From positions 1-41,565 of the forward strand of contig JADLBD010000296.1 in the NCBI GenBank assembly GCA_020847975.1: a stretch of DNA of 41,565 nt, read 5' to 3'. This DNA comes from Bryobacterales bacterium (GTDB lineage: Bacteria > Acidobacteriota > Terriglobia > Bryobacterales > Bryobacteraceae). Below the pieces are notes generated by a model, which had not been told where the DNA came from, ran no database searches, and saw nothing but the letters and a program-made list of their open reading frames with translations. Position numbers and translations under genes: made by a program. Shown here piece after piece: positions 7,410 to 16,486 of the stretch. Each line of letters opens with the position of its first letter. Position 1 is the first letter of the stretch.

Positions 7410-8435
7410 ATGGGTGTCATTGAGGCCAACAGGCAACGCGTGAAAATTCCGTCCTGGGTGGCCCCCACCATCGTTTATGCCATTTCCATTGGCTGCCTGG
7501 TCTGGGTTTATCGGGACTTTGACTGGCATCACCAATTGCCGCGGCTCAAGCGCATCCATTGGATGTGGATTCTGCTGGCCGCCTCCACCGACATCCTCGT
7601 CTATGTCAGCCAGGCCTGGCGCTGGAACCTGCTCCTCAAGCCGGTTGTGGAAGTGCCTATCTTACGCAGTGTGCAGGCAATCTACATTGGCCTGTTCGCC
7701 AACGAGTTGCTGCCGCTGCGGAGCGGCGAAGCCATCCGCTGTTATCTGCAATCCCACTGGAGCAATATCTCCTTCCCGGTGGCTTTGTCGAGCGCTTTGA
7801 TCGAACGTATGCTGGACGGCATTTGGCTCATTCTGGGCTTCTTTCTCACCACGTTCTTCGTCAGGCTGGACAATAATCTCAAGTATGGGGCCAGCATTCT
7901 GGCCCTGCTTGTGGTCGCCTTGGCCCTCCTTCTCGGCTATGCGGTTCACCGCCGCAGTGAGGCCCACGACGCCTTGGCCCGCTACCGCTGGCTCAGCGTC
8001 CTGCGCCATCTCATCGAAGGTCTTCACGCCATGGGGCAATCCCGCTCCTTTTACATGGCGGCTGCCGCCAGCGTTCTCTACCTCGGCTTGCAGGTTGTCC
8101 CCATCTACGCCATGATTCGCGGCTATGGCGTGGATCTCTCTTTCGGCCATGCCGCGGTGGTGCTGGTGGTGCTGCGCTTGGGCACCATTATCCCGGGCCC
8201 GCCGGGCAATATCGGATTCTTCAATGCCTTCGCCGTGGCCGCGCTCACCCTGCTCGGCGTGGACCGTCAGACCGCGAAGGGCCTCTCGGGCGTCATGTTC
8301 TTCGTCATCACCGTCCCCCTGCTGCTGGCAGGCTGCATCGCGATTGCTTTGACAGGGTTGAAGTTGGGAGAGCTGCAGCGCAAGGCGCAGTCCCATCTGC
8401 GGCGCCGCAGACCGGAGAAAACCCTGCACGGTTAG
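7410..8435 (+). CDS. Lysylphosphatidylglycerol synthase TM-region / flippase-like membrane protein
   Basis: A 341-residue polytopic inner-membrane protein of the UPF0104/YbhN-like family (the membrane domain of MprF-type flippases). About eight hydrophobic helices are visible, starting at residue 13. The family pattern includes GLFANELLPLRSGEAIRCYL near residue 95 and IPGPPGNIGFFNAFAVAAL near residue 265. There is no C-terminal aminoacyl-transferase domain, so the protein is a stand-alone transporter-like unit that may move a lipid or glycolipid; the substrate is unknown. ATG 7410 is preferred over the upstream TTG at 7398 because it is the usual codon and leaves a short cytoplasmic head. It is divergent from the fadN-like gene. 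Confidence 0.82.
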   Translation: MGVIEANRQRVKIPSWVAPTIVYAISIGCLVWVYRDFDWHHQLPRLKRIHWMWILLAASTDILVYVSQAWRWNLLLKPVVEVPILRSVQAIYIGLFANELLPLRSGEAIRCYLQSHWSNISFPVALSSALIERMLDGIWLILGFFLTTFFVRLDNNLKYGASILALLVVALALLLGYAVHRRSEAHDALARYRWLSVLRHLIEGLHAMGQSRSFYMAAAASVLYLGLQVVPIYAMIRGYGVDLSFGHAAVVLVVLRLGTIIPGPPGNIGFFNAFAVAALTLLGVDRQTAKGLSGVMFFVITVPLLLAGCIAIALTGLKLGELQRKAQSHLRRRRPEKTLHG

Positions 8436-8480
8436 CGTAGCGTGAGCACTGGAGCCTGGATTGCACCCAAACCCCGCCTC

Positions 8481-8510
8481 TTGCACGTCAAATCCTTCGA
8501 TGGGTATAGT
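8481..8510 (+). promoter_or_regulatory. Sigma-70-type promoter for the TPR protein gene
   Basis: TTGCAC at 8481-8486, an 18-bp spacer, and TATAGT at 8505-8510 form a good -35/-10 pair. Transcription would start near 8517, giving a leader of about 40 nt that holds the GGAGG ribosome binding site at 8546-8550 before ATG 8558. It sits just after the stop of the flippase-like gene, so the plus-strand run probably has an internal start here. Confidence 0.6.
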
Positions 8511-8557
8511 ATGCTGAAACTTGGCTTCGTATCTGTTTTTTCTTGGGAGGTCCATGC

Positions 8558-9742
8558 ATGATGGCCACATTTCGTAAGTTGACTTGGTTGTCCGCCGCCA
8601 CCCTGCTGTTGGCAGGCCTGGCAATGGCTCAGACCGGCGCGATTGAAGGCGATGTGAAAGGGGAAGACGGCAACCCTGTCCCCAAAGGAGATTGCAAAAA
8701 GGGTACAGGCGCGTGCGTCAAGATCGAGCGTACGGATATCAAGGGGAACTATCAGACGGGAACGGACAAGAAAGGGCACTTCTTCCATGCCGGCCTCCCG
8801 CTCGGCACCTATAACGTCACCCTCGAAATGGATGGCAAGGTGCGCGATTCAGTGAAGGGCGTTCGTACCCGCCTGGGGGACCCCGTCCCCGTGAACTTCG
8901 ATTTGGCCGCGATGAAAGCGAAAGCGGCCGCGATGCAGCAGGCCGCCGAGACCGGAACCATTACCAAAGAACAGGCTCGCGACATGTCGCCGGAGCAGCG
9001 CGCCGCCATTGAAAAGGCGATGAAAGAGCGCAGCGCCGCCATGCAGAAGAACAAAGCCCTCAACGACGCCTTTAACACCGGTATGGAAGCCCTGAAACAG
9101 AAGCAGTACGAGGCCGCCCGCGATTCCTTTGTCAAGGCCGCCGAAATGGATCCCAAGCAGAATGTCATCTGGGCCCAGCTTGCCGAGTCCTACATGGGCA
9201 TCGCCGGAAGCAAAGCCGGTCCGGAGCGCGAAGAGTCGATGAATAAGGGCCTCGAAGCCTACGGCAAGGCGCTCGAACTGAAGCCCGACGACGCCGCTTA
9301 CCACAACAATTACGCCCTCGCTCTGGTGAAAGCGAAGAAAATCAAGGAAGCCCAGGACGAACTCACCAAGGCCGCCCAACTGGATCCTACCAACGCCGGC
9401 CGCTATTACTACAACCTCGGCGCGATTCTGACCAACACCGGCCAGACGGACGCCGCCGGGGAGGCCTTCAAGAAGGCAACGGAAATCGACCCGAACTACG
9501 CCGATGCCTACTTCCAGTACGGCATGTACCTGGTCGGAAAGGCCACCACGACAGCGGACGGCAAAGTTACGCCTCCGCCGGGCACGGCTGACGCGTTCAG
9601 GAAATACATTGAACTCCGGCCGGACGGCGCGAATGCGCAGGTTGCCAAGGACATGATTTCCTCCTTGAGCGGCTCCGTATCCACCGAATACAGCAACCCC
9701 TCCGCCAAGCCGGCGCCAAAGAAGTCGACCAAAAAGAAGTGA
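8558..9742 (+). CDS. Secreted TPR protein with N-terminal carboxypeptidase-regulatory-like domain
   Basis: A protein of about 394 residues with a signal peptide (hydrophobic LSAATLLLAGLAMAQ near residues 8-25, cleavage probable after AMA). An N-terminal beta-sandwich resembling the carboxypeptidase regulatory domain follows (GAIEGDVKGEDGNPVP to LPLGTYNVTLEM, about 27-85). Then comes an Ala/Lys/Gln-rich helical linker and at least four TPR units (about 160-350), ending in a basic Pro/Lys tail. It is probably periplasmic or outer-membrane associated and a protein-interaction scaffold; no catalytic motif is seen. ATG 8558 is chosen because GGAGG lies 7 bp upstream (a second ATG follows at 8561). 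It heads a series of closely spaced envelope genes including lpxD. Confidence 0.85.
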   Translation: MMATFRKLTWLSAATLLLAGLAMAQTGAIEGDVKGEDGNPVPKGDCKKGTGACVKIERTDIKGNYQTGTDKKGHFFHAGLPLGTYNVTLEMDGKVRDSVKGVRTRLGDPVPVNFDLAAMKAKAAAMQQAAETGTITKEQARDMSPEQRAAIEKAMKERSAAMQKNKALNDAFNTGMEALKQKQYEAARDSFVKAAEMDPKQNVIWAQLAESYMGIAGSKAGPEREESMNKGLEAYGKALELKPDDAAYHNNYALALVKAKKIKEAQDELTKAAQLDPTNAGRYYYNLGAILTNTGQTDAAGEAFKKATEIDPNYADAYFQYGMYLVGKATTTADGKVTPPPGTADAFRKYIELRPDGANAQVAKDMISSLSGSVSTEYSNPSAKPAPKKSTKKK

Positions 9743-9787
9743 CGCTCTCCGGGAAGGGGCGTCCACGCTAGTCAATCGCCCCTACTT

Positions 9788-10075
9788 ATGTTTCGAGTCC
9801 TCCTTTATGCGCTGATCAGCATTTTCGCCATCACCTTTATCCGCATGGTGGTGGGGATCCTGACAAAAGGATTCGCTGATCTGTTGAGGGAGGAAACAGG
9901 TTCAGGCCGGTCTGCCCGGTCGCGGCCGGCCCAGCAGGTGCCCACCAGCGGCGAACTCAAACCGTGCCGGCAGTGCGGCACCTATGTCGTGGCCAGCGCG
10001 GCCATTCAAGCCTCCGTCAAAGGGGAGACCGTGTACTTCTGTTCGGAAGAATGCCGCAAGAAAGCCGGAGTCTGA
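9788..10075 (+). CDS. Small membrane-anchored zinc-finger protein, PP0621-like
   Basis: A 95-residue protein with one N-terminal membrane helix (about residues 2-26), a variable hydrophilic linker, and a C-terminal zinc-ribbon-like motif with CRQCGTYV and FCSEECRKKAG. The four cysteines (two CxxC-type pairs) resemble TRASH/MYM-type fingers, and the whole layout matches the small PP0621-type family. Function is unknown. It lies 45 bp after the TPR gene and 7 bp before lpxD, so it is probably in the same transcript. Confidence 0.7.
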   Translation: MFRVLLYALISIFAITFIRMVVGILTKGFADLLREETGSGRSARSRPAQQVPTSGELKPCRQCGTYVVASAAIQASVKGETVYFCSEECRKKAGV

Positions 10076-10082
10076 CAGATTC

Positions 10083-11123
10083 ATGAAACTGGGGGAAATC
10101 GCCGAACGGCTCGGTTGTTCCATCTCAGGCAACCCGGACCTGGAAATCACCGGCGTTGCCGGGATCGAGCACGCCGGCTCGAGCGAACTCACCTTCCTGG
10201 CGAATCCCAAGTACGGTCCGAAGGCCCGGCGCACCATGGCCGGCGCCATTCTGGTGCAGGAACCCATCCCGGGTCTGGAAATCGCCTTCCTCCTCTCCGC
10301 GAACCCCTATCTCGATTTCGCCCGCGCCCTGGAGGTCTTCTATCAGCCGCCGCGTCCGCCCGCCGGCATTCACCCCACTGCCGTCATCTCCCCCAGTGCG
10401 CGCATCGGTGAGAATGCCTCCATTGGCGCGTATGCGGTGATCGGCGGCCACGTCGTGATCGGCCGCAATGCAATCCTCCATCCGCATGTCGTGATCTATC
10501 CGCATGCCGTAATCGGTGACGACTTCCTCGCCCATGCCGGTGTCGTGGTCCGGGAGTTCTGCCGCATCGGCAATCGCGTGGTGCTGCAAAACGGCGTCGT
10601 CCTCGGCGGCGACGGGTATGGCTTTGCCAAGCGCGCCGACGGGACCCACTACAAGATCGTTCAGTCCGGAGTGGCCGTCCTCGAAGACGATGTCGAGATT
10701 CAGACCAATACGTCTGTCGACCGCGCCTCGATCGGCGAAACTCGCGTCAAGCGGGGCGCGAAAATCGACAGCCTCGTCCAGGTGGGACACGGCTGCGTCG
10801 TCGGAGAGGACAACATCATCTGCGCCCAGGTCGGCCTTGCCGGCAGCAGTATCCTCGAGAAGAACGTCCTTCTCGCCGGACAGGTAGGCATTTCCGGCCA
10901 CCTCACCATTCACGACAATGCCGTCGTCTACGCCCAAAGCGGCGTCGGCGGCGATGTGCCTGCCGGATCGGTGATCTCCGGGTCCCCTGCCTACGAAGCC
11001 CGGCAGTGGCTGCGCACCATTACGGCATTGCCGAAACTGCCGGAACTGCTGAAGACCGTTCGCGAGTTAGAGCGCAAAGTGGCGGAACTCAGCGAAGCCG
11101 CCCGCGCCCGCGCGAAAGAGTAA
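10083..11123 (+). CDS. lpxD: UDP-3-O-(3-hydroxyacyl)glucosamine N-acyltransferase
   Basis: A 346-residue lipid A biosynthesis enzyme that adds the N-linked 3-hydroxyacyl chain to UDP-3-O-acylglucosamine using acyl-ACP. The N-terminal uridine-binding domain (ELTFLANPKYG near residues 35-45) is followed by a long left-handed beta-helix of hexapeptide repeats (about 100-300). The catalytic histidine is expected in QVGHGCVV (about residue 235), with the second conserved one in ISGHLTI (about 273). A C-terminal helix (LRTVRELERKVAEL-like) mediates trimerisation. ATG 10083 is used because it begins the canonical MKLGEIAERLG; the frame open upstream belongs to the preceding gene's region. Its presence means the cell makes lipid A. 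Confidence 0.95.
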   Translation: MKLGEIAERLGCSISGNPDLEITGVAGIEHAGSSELTFLANPKYGPKARRTMAGAILVQEPIPGLEIAFLLSANPYLDFARALEVFYQPPRPPAGIHPTAVISPSARIGENASIGAYAVIGGHVVIGRNAILHPHVVIYPHAVIGDDFLAHAGVVVREFCRIGNRVVLQNGVVLGGDGYGFAKRADGTHYKIVQSGVAVLEDDVEIQTNTSVDRASIGETRVKRGAKIDSLVQVGHGCVVGEDNIICAQVGLAGSSILEKNVLLAGQVGISGHLTIHDNAVVYAQSGVGGDVPAGSVISGSPAYEARQWLRTITALPKLPELLKTVRELERKVAELSEAARARAKE

Positions 11124-11175
11124 CCTCATCCGGCTGCGGCCGCAAAGCAGTGCGAGAATTGAAGTAAGTCACCCC

Positions 11176-11961
11176 ATGGATAGCAATCACATCCCCGCCG
11201 CCTATAAGGACGACGGCTTCTTGGAATCCCCCGCGGCGCGCTCCGTCCGCATCCTGTCCGAGTACCTCGCCCCGCTCGATCACTTCCGCCGGGAGGAGAT
11301 TCGAGACACCGTTGTCTTTTTCGGTTCGGCGCGGATTCCCGAAGACGGGCAACATCCCCTGGCCCGCTATTACCAGGAAGCCCGGCAGCTTGCGCACAAG
11401 ATCACCGAGTGGTCCGAAAGTCTCCGCAAGCCGCTCCGCTTTGTCGTCTGCACAGGCGGAGGTCCCGGCATCATGGAAGCCGCCAATCGCGGCGCAACGG
11501 AGGCCGGCGGCAAGTCGATTGGCCTCAATATCGGACTCCCTTTCGAACAAGTGCCGAATCCCTTTATCTCGCCGGAACTCAACTTCCAGTTCCACTACTT
11601 CTTCATGAGGAAGTTCTGGTTTGCCTACCTTGCCAAGGCGCTGATTGTCTTCCCGGGCGGCTTCGGCACATTGGATGAACTCGCCGAACTGCTGACGCTC
11701 GCCCAGACGCGGAAACTGGAGAAGAAAATGGTCATCCTCCTCTATGGCAGCGCCTTCTGGAAAGACGTGTTGAACTTCGAGGCGCTGGTCAAATACGGGA
11801 TGATCAGCAAAGAAGACCTGAATTTGTTTCAATATGCGGATGACCCCGACACGGCGCTCCGCTTGCTGGTGGATGGACTCACCCGCTACTACCTACACCC
11901 CAAGGAGCCGTTGCCGGAGTTCGAACAGATGATCCCCGCGATTGCCAAGTCGCGCGTATAG
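11176..11961 (+). CDS. LOG-family (TIGR00730-like) nucleoside 5'-monophosphate phosphoribohydrolase
   Basis: A 261-residue Rossmann-fold protein. It carries both LOG-family signatures: GGGPGIMEAANRGA at about 95-108 and PGGFGTLDEL at about 161-170. Family members hydrolyse the N-glycosidic bond of (cytokinin) nucleoside monophosphates, and many bacterial ones act on AMP or other NMPs, so the exact substrate is open. The protein is longer than the ~190-residue short form because of an N-terminal extension. It is cytoplasmic, lies 52 bp after lpxD, and its stop codon is 2 bp before the next gene. Confidence 0.88.
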   Translation: MDSNHIPAAYKDDGFLESPAARSVRILSEYLAPLDHFRREEIRDTVVFFGSARIPEDGQHPLARYYQEARQLAHKITEWSESLRKPLRFVVCTGGGPGIMEAANRGATEAGGKSIGLNIGLPFEQVPNPFISPELNFQFHYFFMRKFWFAYLAKALIVFPGGFGTLDELAELLTLAQTRKLEKKMVILLYGSAFWKDVLNFEALVKYGMISKEDLNLFQYADDPDTALRLLVDGLTRYYLHPKEPLPEFEQMIPAIAKSRV

Positions 11962-11963
11962 GC

Positions 11964-13937
11964 ATGCCTTCCGAGCAAGCAGAGTTCAACGCCGTCATGG
12001 TGTGGCGCGCTCTCACCAGGTGGGACCGGGCTCTGCTTGCGGTGTTTTCGCTGCTGGTGCTGCTGTGTTTCCTCTTCAAGACAGGCGGCCTCTCCGCCTT
12101 CAGCCAGTTGGCGGCGTACTCGATGGGGCTCGTCCTCTTCATCCGCTTTGTCCGGCGCTCCCTCCGGCACATCATCTGGCGGCTGAGAAACCGCCTCCTG
12201 GTTGCCTACGGCTTTATCGCGCTCGTTCCCGTTCTGCTGATCATTGCGCTGGGGGCCGTTCTCGCCTACGCGGTGGTAGGGCAAGTCGCCATCTACATGG
12301 TGACCAGCGAACTCGAGCGTCGAACCGCGATGATCGTCAATACGGCCCAGCGGCTTCGCGATGCCGCCGAGGAATCGCGGGAGCGCGCCATGCAATCCGT
12401 CTATCCTTTCCTCGCGACCCGCCTGCCGGGAGTCGAGATCCTCGTCGAAGGTTCCCGTTCTTTGCGTTATCCGCCCGATGCCGCCATTCAAGCCCCGTCC
12501 AGAGAGTGGGGCGATGCCGGCGGGCTACTCGTCAAAGACGGCCTGATGTATGCCTGGACCCATCTCACCCGGCCCGATACACGCGTTACCATCCTGATGC
12601 CGATCACGTCGCGGTTCCTCGCCAGCCTCGCCCCCAACATCGGAAATGTCGGCTTCCTGCGTTGGGAAGACGACCCCGCCCATCCCCGCCGTGTCCTGCG
12701 CTTGCACAGTCCCGTTGGCGGCGCCGATGATCCCGACGCTCCCCGCAATCGCGTCCCGGACAAGGTGAACCGCTTCGATATCGAGATCATCTGGGCCACC
12801 GCGCAGCCCGCCTTTATTTGGGAATCGCCCGGCTACGTGGAAAACGAGGTCATCAATATTCGCACCCGCCCTTCGGCGGTCCTGCGCGTGCTCTTTGCCC
12901 AGAAGGTGGAAGACTGGCGCGACCTCATCCCTATCCTGACCATCATCCTGTGCATCGCATTCCTCATCGCGGAGGCCAGTTCGCTGGTGATCGGAATCTC
13001 CCTCACTCGCACCATCACCAGCACCGTTCACGATATCTATGAGGGAACAGAGCGGATCAAGGAAAGTATCTTCTCGCATCGCATCCGCATCAAGGGTCAG
13101 GATCAGTTGGCCAGCCTCGGGGAATCGTTCAACAGCATGACCGCGAATATCGAGCGTCTGCTGGTGGTAGCCAAGGAGAGCGAGAGGTTGCAGGCCGAAC
13201 TCGAAATCGCGCGCGAAGTCCAGAACCAGCTTTACCCTCGAGCTATCCCCGAGTCGGCTTCCCTGCGCCTCAAGGCGCTCTGCAACCCCGCGCGCATGGT
13301 TTCCGGCGACTACTACGACTACCAGCGGCTCGATGACTCCCGCATCGCCGTCGCCATCGGCGATGTGGCGGGCAAAGGAATCAGCGCCGCGCTCCTCATG
13401 GCCACCGTGCAATCCGCCGTGCGTACCCAGATCGGCCATTGTCTGGAAACCTTGCGCGGTGGCGAGTTTCCGGTTTCCACGTCGCAACTCGTGAGTCAGC
13501 TCAACAAGCACCTTTTCGCTCACACTACGCCCGAAAAGTACGCCACATTTTTCCTGGGCGTCTTCAATGAGTCCAACCTCCAGTTCACTTATACCAACGC
13601 CGGGCACCTGCCCCCCATTCTGGTGAGAGGCGGCGAACCTCGTACGCTCGAGGTGAACGGAACCGTTGTCGGAGCGTTCCCGTTCTCCCGCTACGAGGAA
13701 AGCCGTATCCGCCTCGAGCCTGGCGATCTGCTGTTGTTTTACACTGATGGCATCTCGGAGGCGGAGAATGCCTATGGAGAGCAGTTCGGTGAGCAGCGTA
13801 TTTTCGAACTGCTTCGCCGGCACAAGGACCGTTCGCCCGATGACGTGCTGGCGGCGATCCTTCATGAGGTAAGCCAATGGACCGGATCTCCGGAACTGCA
13901 GGACGATATGACTTTGCTGTTGGCGCAGCGCGTGTGA
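11964..13937 (+). CDS. Membrane sensor SpoIIE-family protein phosphatase with HAMP domain
   Basis: A 657-residue serine/threonine phosphatase of the SpoIIE/RsbU class. N-terminal hydrophobic helices (about 23-38, 43-63, 79-107) are followed by an extracytoplasmic sensor region of about 210 residues, another membrane helix (about 320-346), a HAMP domain (about 347-400) and a short coiled coil. The PP2C-like domain (about 430-655) shows metal-binding aspartates in GDYYDYQ, IGDVAGKG and FYTDGISEAEN. Such enzymes usually dephosphorylate an anti-sigma-factor antagonist; no such partner or anti-sigma kinase lies nearby. It starts 2 bp after the LOG gene and ends 3 bp before the channel gene, indicating coupled expression. 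Confidence 0.9.
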   Translation: MPSEQAEFNAVMVWRALTRWDRALLAVFSLLVLLCFLFKTGGLSAFSQLAAYSMGLVLFIRFVRRSLRHIIWRLRNRLLVAYGFIALVPVLLIIALGAVLAYAVVGQVAIYMVTSELERRTAMIVNTAQRLRDAAEESRERAMQSVYPFLATRLPGVEILVEGSRSLRYPPDAAIQAPSREWGDAGGLLVKDGLMYAWTHLTRPDTRVTILMPITSRFLASLAPNIGNVGFLRWEDDPAHPRRVLRLHSPVGGADDPDAPRNRVPDKVNRFDIEIIWATAQPAFIWESPGYVENEVINIRTRPSAVLRVLFAQKVEDWRDLIPILTIILCIAFLIAEASSLVIGISLTRTITSTVHDIYEGTERIKESIFSHRIRIKGQDQLASLGESFNSMTANIERLLVVAKESERLQAELEIAREVQNQLYPRAIPESASLRLKALCNPARMVSGDYYDYQRLDDSRIAVAIGDVAGKGISAALLMATVQSAVRTQIGHCLETLRGGEFPVSTSQLVSQLNKHLFAHTTPEKYATFFLGVFNESNLQFTYTNAGHLPPILVRGGEPRTLEVNGTVVGAFPFSRYEESRIRLEPGDLLLFYTDGISEAENAYGEQFGEQRIFELLRRHKDRSPDDVLAAILHEVSQWTGSPELQDDMTLLLAQRV

Positions 13938-13940
13938 GGA

Positions 13941-14942
13941 ATGTCAAGACGCATCAGGCTTATCCTCATCTCCATTGCCGCCGTGCTTACCTTCGGCACG
14001 CTGGGCTTCGTCTACCTCGAGCAATACCCTTGGCTCGATGCCTTCTACATGACCCTCACCACCATCACTACGGTGGGCTACCAGGAAATCCACCCCTTGA
14101 GCCAGAGCGGCCGCCTCTTCAACAGCTTCCTCATTTTTTTCGGCGTCGGCATCATGCTCCAATCCATCACCGTGATTGCCCATGCCGTCATTGAACGCGA
14201 ATTCGGCGACCTGCTCGGCCGGAGGAAAAACCAACGCATGCTGGAACGACTGAAAGACCACTACATTGTTTGCGGCTTCGGCCGTGTGGGACGCGGTGCA
14301 GCCTTGGAAATGCAGCGCTCCGGAGTGCCCTTCGTCGTCTGCGACACCAATGCCGAGCGAGTGGAACGTGCGATGCGCATGGGCATGCTTGCCGTTCAGG
14401 CGGACTGCACGCGGGACGAAACCCTGCGCGACCTGCACGTCCATCGCGCCCGCGGCCTTGTCTCCGCCCTCGCCTCCGACGCGGAAAACATGTTCGTCAT
14501 CCTCTCGGCCAAGACTCTCAACAGCAACCTCGTCGTTTCCGCCAGGGCGAACGAAGAAGAGGCCGAACAGAAGCTCCGCCGCGCCGGCGCCGACATGGTA
14601 TTCGCCCCTTACTATCTCACTGGACACCGCCTCGCCCAGTCCATCCTCAAGCCCCACGTCCAGGAATTCCTCGACATCTTTACCAGGAACATCGGCTTCA
14701 AAGCCTCCGTCGAGCAGGTGCGCGTGGAAGAGGGAAGCGAAATGGCAGGCCGGACCCTGCGCGATATGCAGGTCCGCCGCGAGCTCGGCGTCATTGTCCT
14801 GGCCATTCGCCGTGCCGGCGGGACAATGGAGTTTAACCCGCCCGCCGACGCATCCATTCAGACTGGAGATTTCCTGATTGCCATGGGAGAACCGGCGAGT
14901 TTGCGGCGTCTGGAGGGCCTGCTGATGGGAGCGCGCGCATGA
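13941..14942 (+). CDS. Two-TM potassium-channel-like protein with RCK (TrkA-N/TrkA-C) domains
   Basis: A 333-residue protein with a membrane helix at about 5-25, a pore-loop region, and a second helix at about 58-82. A Rossmann RCK domain follows (IVCGFGRVGRGAA near 109-121, acidic VVCDTNAE) and then a TrkA-C-like domain (about 245-330). This is the MthK-like architecture of ligand-gated K+ channels. The selectivity filter reads TTVGYQE (43-49): the second glycine of TVGYG is replaced by Gln, so K+ selectivity cannot be assumed. It starts 3 bp after the phosphatase stop and its end overlaps the next gene's ATG by 4 bp (ATGA). Confidence 0.87.
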   Translation: MSRRIRLILISIAAVLTFGTLGFVYLEQYPWLDAFYMTLTTITTVGYQEIHPLSQSGRLFNSFLIFFGVGIMLQSITVIAHAVIEREFGDLLGRRKNQRMLERLKDHYIVCGFGRVGRGAALEMQRSGVPFVVCDTNAERVERAMRMGMLAVQADCTRDETLRDLHVHRARGLVSALASDAENMFVILSAKTLNSNLVVSARANEEEAEQKLRRAGADMVFAPYYLTGHRLAQSILKPHVQEFLDIFTRNIGFKASVEQVRVEEGSEMAGRTLRDMQVRRELGVIVLAIRRAGGTMEFNPPADASIQTGDFLIAMGEPASLRRLEGLLMGARA

Positions 14943-16486
14943 AGATACTGACTGCAAAACAGATGCGTGATGTGGATCAACTTACGATCCACTCCGGAAT
15001 TCCGGGAATCATCCTCATGGAGAACGCCGCCCACAGGGTCGCGGAATATATGGGCGCCAAATTCTCCCCGCTCAGTTCGCATCGCATCGTCGTGCTCTGC
15101 GGAAAAGGGAACAACGGCGGGGATGGGATGGCCATTGCCCGGCAGTTGCATACGCGGTTCTCCCCCCGGTCGCTTCATGTGGCCCTCGCTGCTCCGCCTC
15201 AGGACCTTCTCGGGGACGCCGCCGAAAACCTGCGCATGCTGTATGCCTGCGGCCTCGGCGTCCACGAGGAAATCACGCCCGAGATGCGTGACGCCACATT
15301 GATCGTGGATGCGCTCCTCGGAACAGGCATTCGCGGCCCCGCTTCCGGGCACGTGCTCGATTGGATTGAGGCCATCAATCATGCGTTTCCTTACGCCAGG
15401 GTCGTGGCAGTGGATGTTCCCTCCGGCATGGCCAGCGACGAACCGGATAACGAGGGAGTCTGCGCCCGTGCCGATGCGACAGTGACGTTCACTGCCCCGA
15501 AGATCTGCCACGTGCTGCCTCCCAATTGCGACCGCGTCGGGGAACTTACCATCGCGCCGATTGGCAGTCCCGCGTCCTTGTATGCCGAGGATCCTGTGCT
15601 GTTCCTGTCCCTGGTGGAGCCCTCGTGGTTCTCTAGACTCTTTGCTCCGCGCACCCGCGGAGCCCACAAGGGCGACTTCGGCCATGTCCTCGTCGTCGCC
15701 GGCTCAGTGGGCAAGACGGGAGCAGCGGCCATGACCGGGATCGCCGCATTGCGTTCCGGAGCAGGCCTCGTCACCGTCGCCTCCGCCCACGATGCCATCG
15801 CCGGCATTGCGGTCCATTCCCCGGAATTGATGACCTCGCCGCTGCCGCAGACGGACGCGGGCGCTATTGCCTCGAGCGCCTATCCCATCCTCGACGCGCT
15901 CACCGCGCGCAAGAGTATTCTCGCGGTCGGCCCCGGTATGGGAACCCATACCGATACCGTAACCTTTGTCCAAACGCTGTTCGAACAATGCCCAACTCCG
16001 GCTGTAGTGGACGCCGACGGCATCAACGCTCTGGCCGGCCCCTACGTGCATCCCGGCGGACCCCGCGTGCTCACTCCTCACCCCGGTGAAATGGCCCGCC
16101 TCTGCGCTTGCAGCGTACCGGATGTGCAGCAGCGCCGCGTGGACGCGGCCCGCGCTGTCGCGCTCGACCGCGAAGTCACCATCGTCCTCAAAGGCCAGCG
16201 CACCATCATTGCTTTCCCCGACGGACGTGTCTGGATCAATCCCACCGGAACCCCGGCTATGGCAACGGGTGGAACCGGGGATATACTCACCGGACTCATT
16301 GCCGGCCTCATGGCGCAATTCCCCGAGGACGCGGACTATGCGATTGCCGCGGCCGTCTGGCTCCACGGCCGGGCCGGTGAATTGGGAGCCGCGGAGTTAG
16401 GCGAGAAATCCCTCATAGCGACTGACCTGCTGCGTTTTCTTCCAGGGGCGATGCATGAACTCTCGAACCTTTCAAGCGGCCACTGA
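14939..16486 (+). CDS. nnr: Bifunctional NAD(P)H-hydrate epimerase / ADP-dependent dehydratase
   Basis: A 515-residue metabolite-repair enzyme that restores hydrated NADH and NADPH. The N-terminal YjeF epimerase domain (about 1-215) has LCGKGNNGGDGMAIARQL near residues 57-74 and the GTGIRG loop. The C-terminal ribokinase-like dehydratase domain (about 235-505) shows HKGDFGHVLVVAGS, GPGMG, the HPGEMARL segment and ATGGTGDILTG near 441. It overlaps the channel gene by 4 bp and tsaE by 32 bp, an order (nnr then tsaE) common in bacteria. Confidence 0.94.
   Translation: MKILTAKQMRDVDQLTIHSGIPGIILMENAAHRVAEYMGAKFSPLSSHRIVVLCGKGNNGGDGMAIARQLHTRFSPRSLHVALAAPPQDLLGDAAENLRMLYACGLGVHEEITPEMRDATLIVDALLGTGIRGPASGHVLDWIEAINHAFPYARVVAVDVPSGMASDEPDNEGVCARADATVTFTAPKICHVLPPNCDRVGELTIAPIGSPASLYAEDPVLFLSLVEPSWFSRLFAPRTRGAHKGDFGHVLVVAGSVGKTGAAAMTGIAALRSGAGLVTVASAHDAIAGIAVHSPELMTSPLPQTDAGAIASSAYPILDALTARKSILAVGPGMGTHTDTVTFVQTLFEQCPTPAVVDADGINALAGPYVHPGGPRVLTPHPGEMARLCACSVPDVQQRRVDAARAVALDREVTIVLKGQRTIIAFPDGRVWINPTGTPAMATGGTGDILTGLIAGLMAQFPEDADYAIAAAVWLHGRAGELGAAELGEKSLIATDLLRFLPGAMHELSNLSSGH

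Noticed and set aside
10083..11123. LpxA instead of LpxD
   Set aside because: The N-terminal uridine-binding domain with LTFLANPKYG and the C-terminal trimerisation helix are specific to LpxD.
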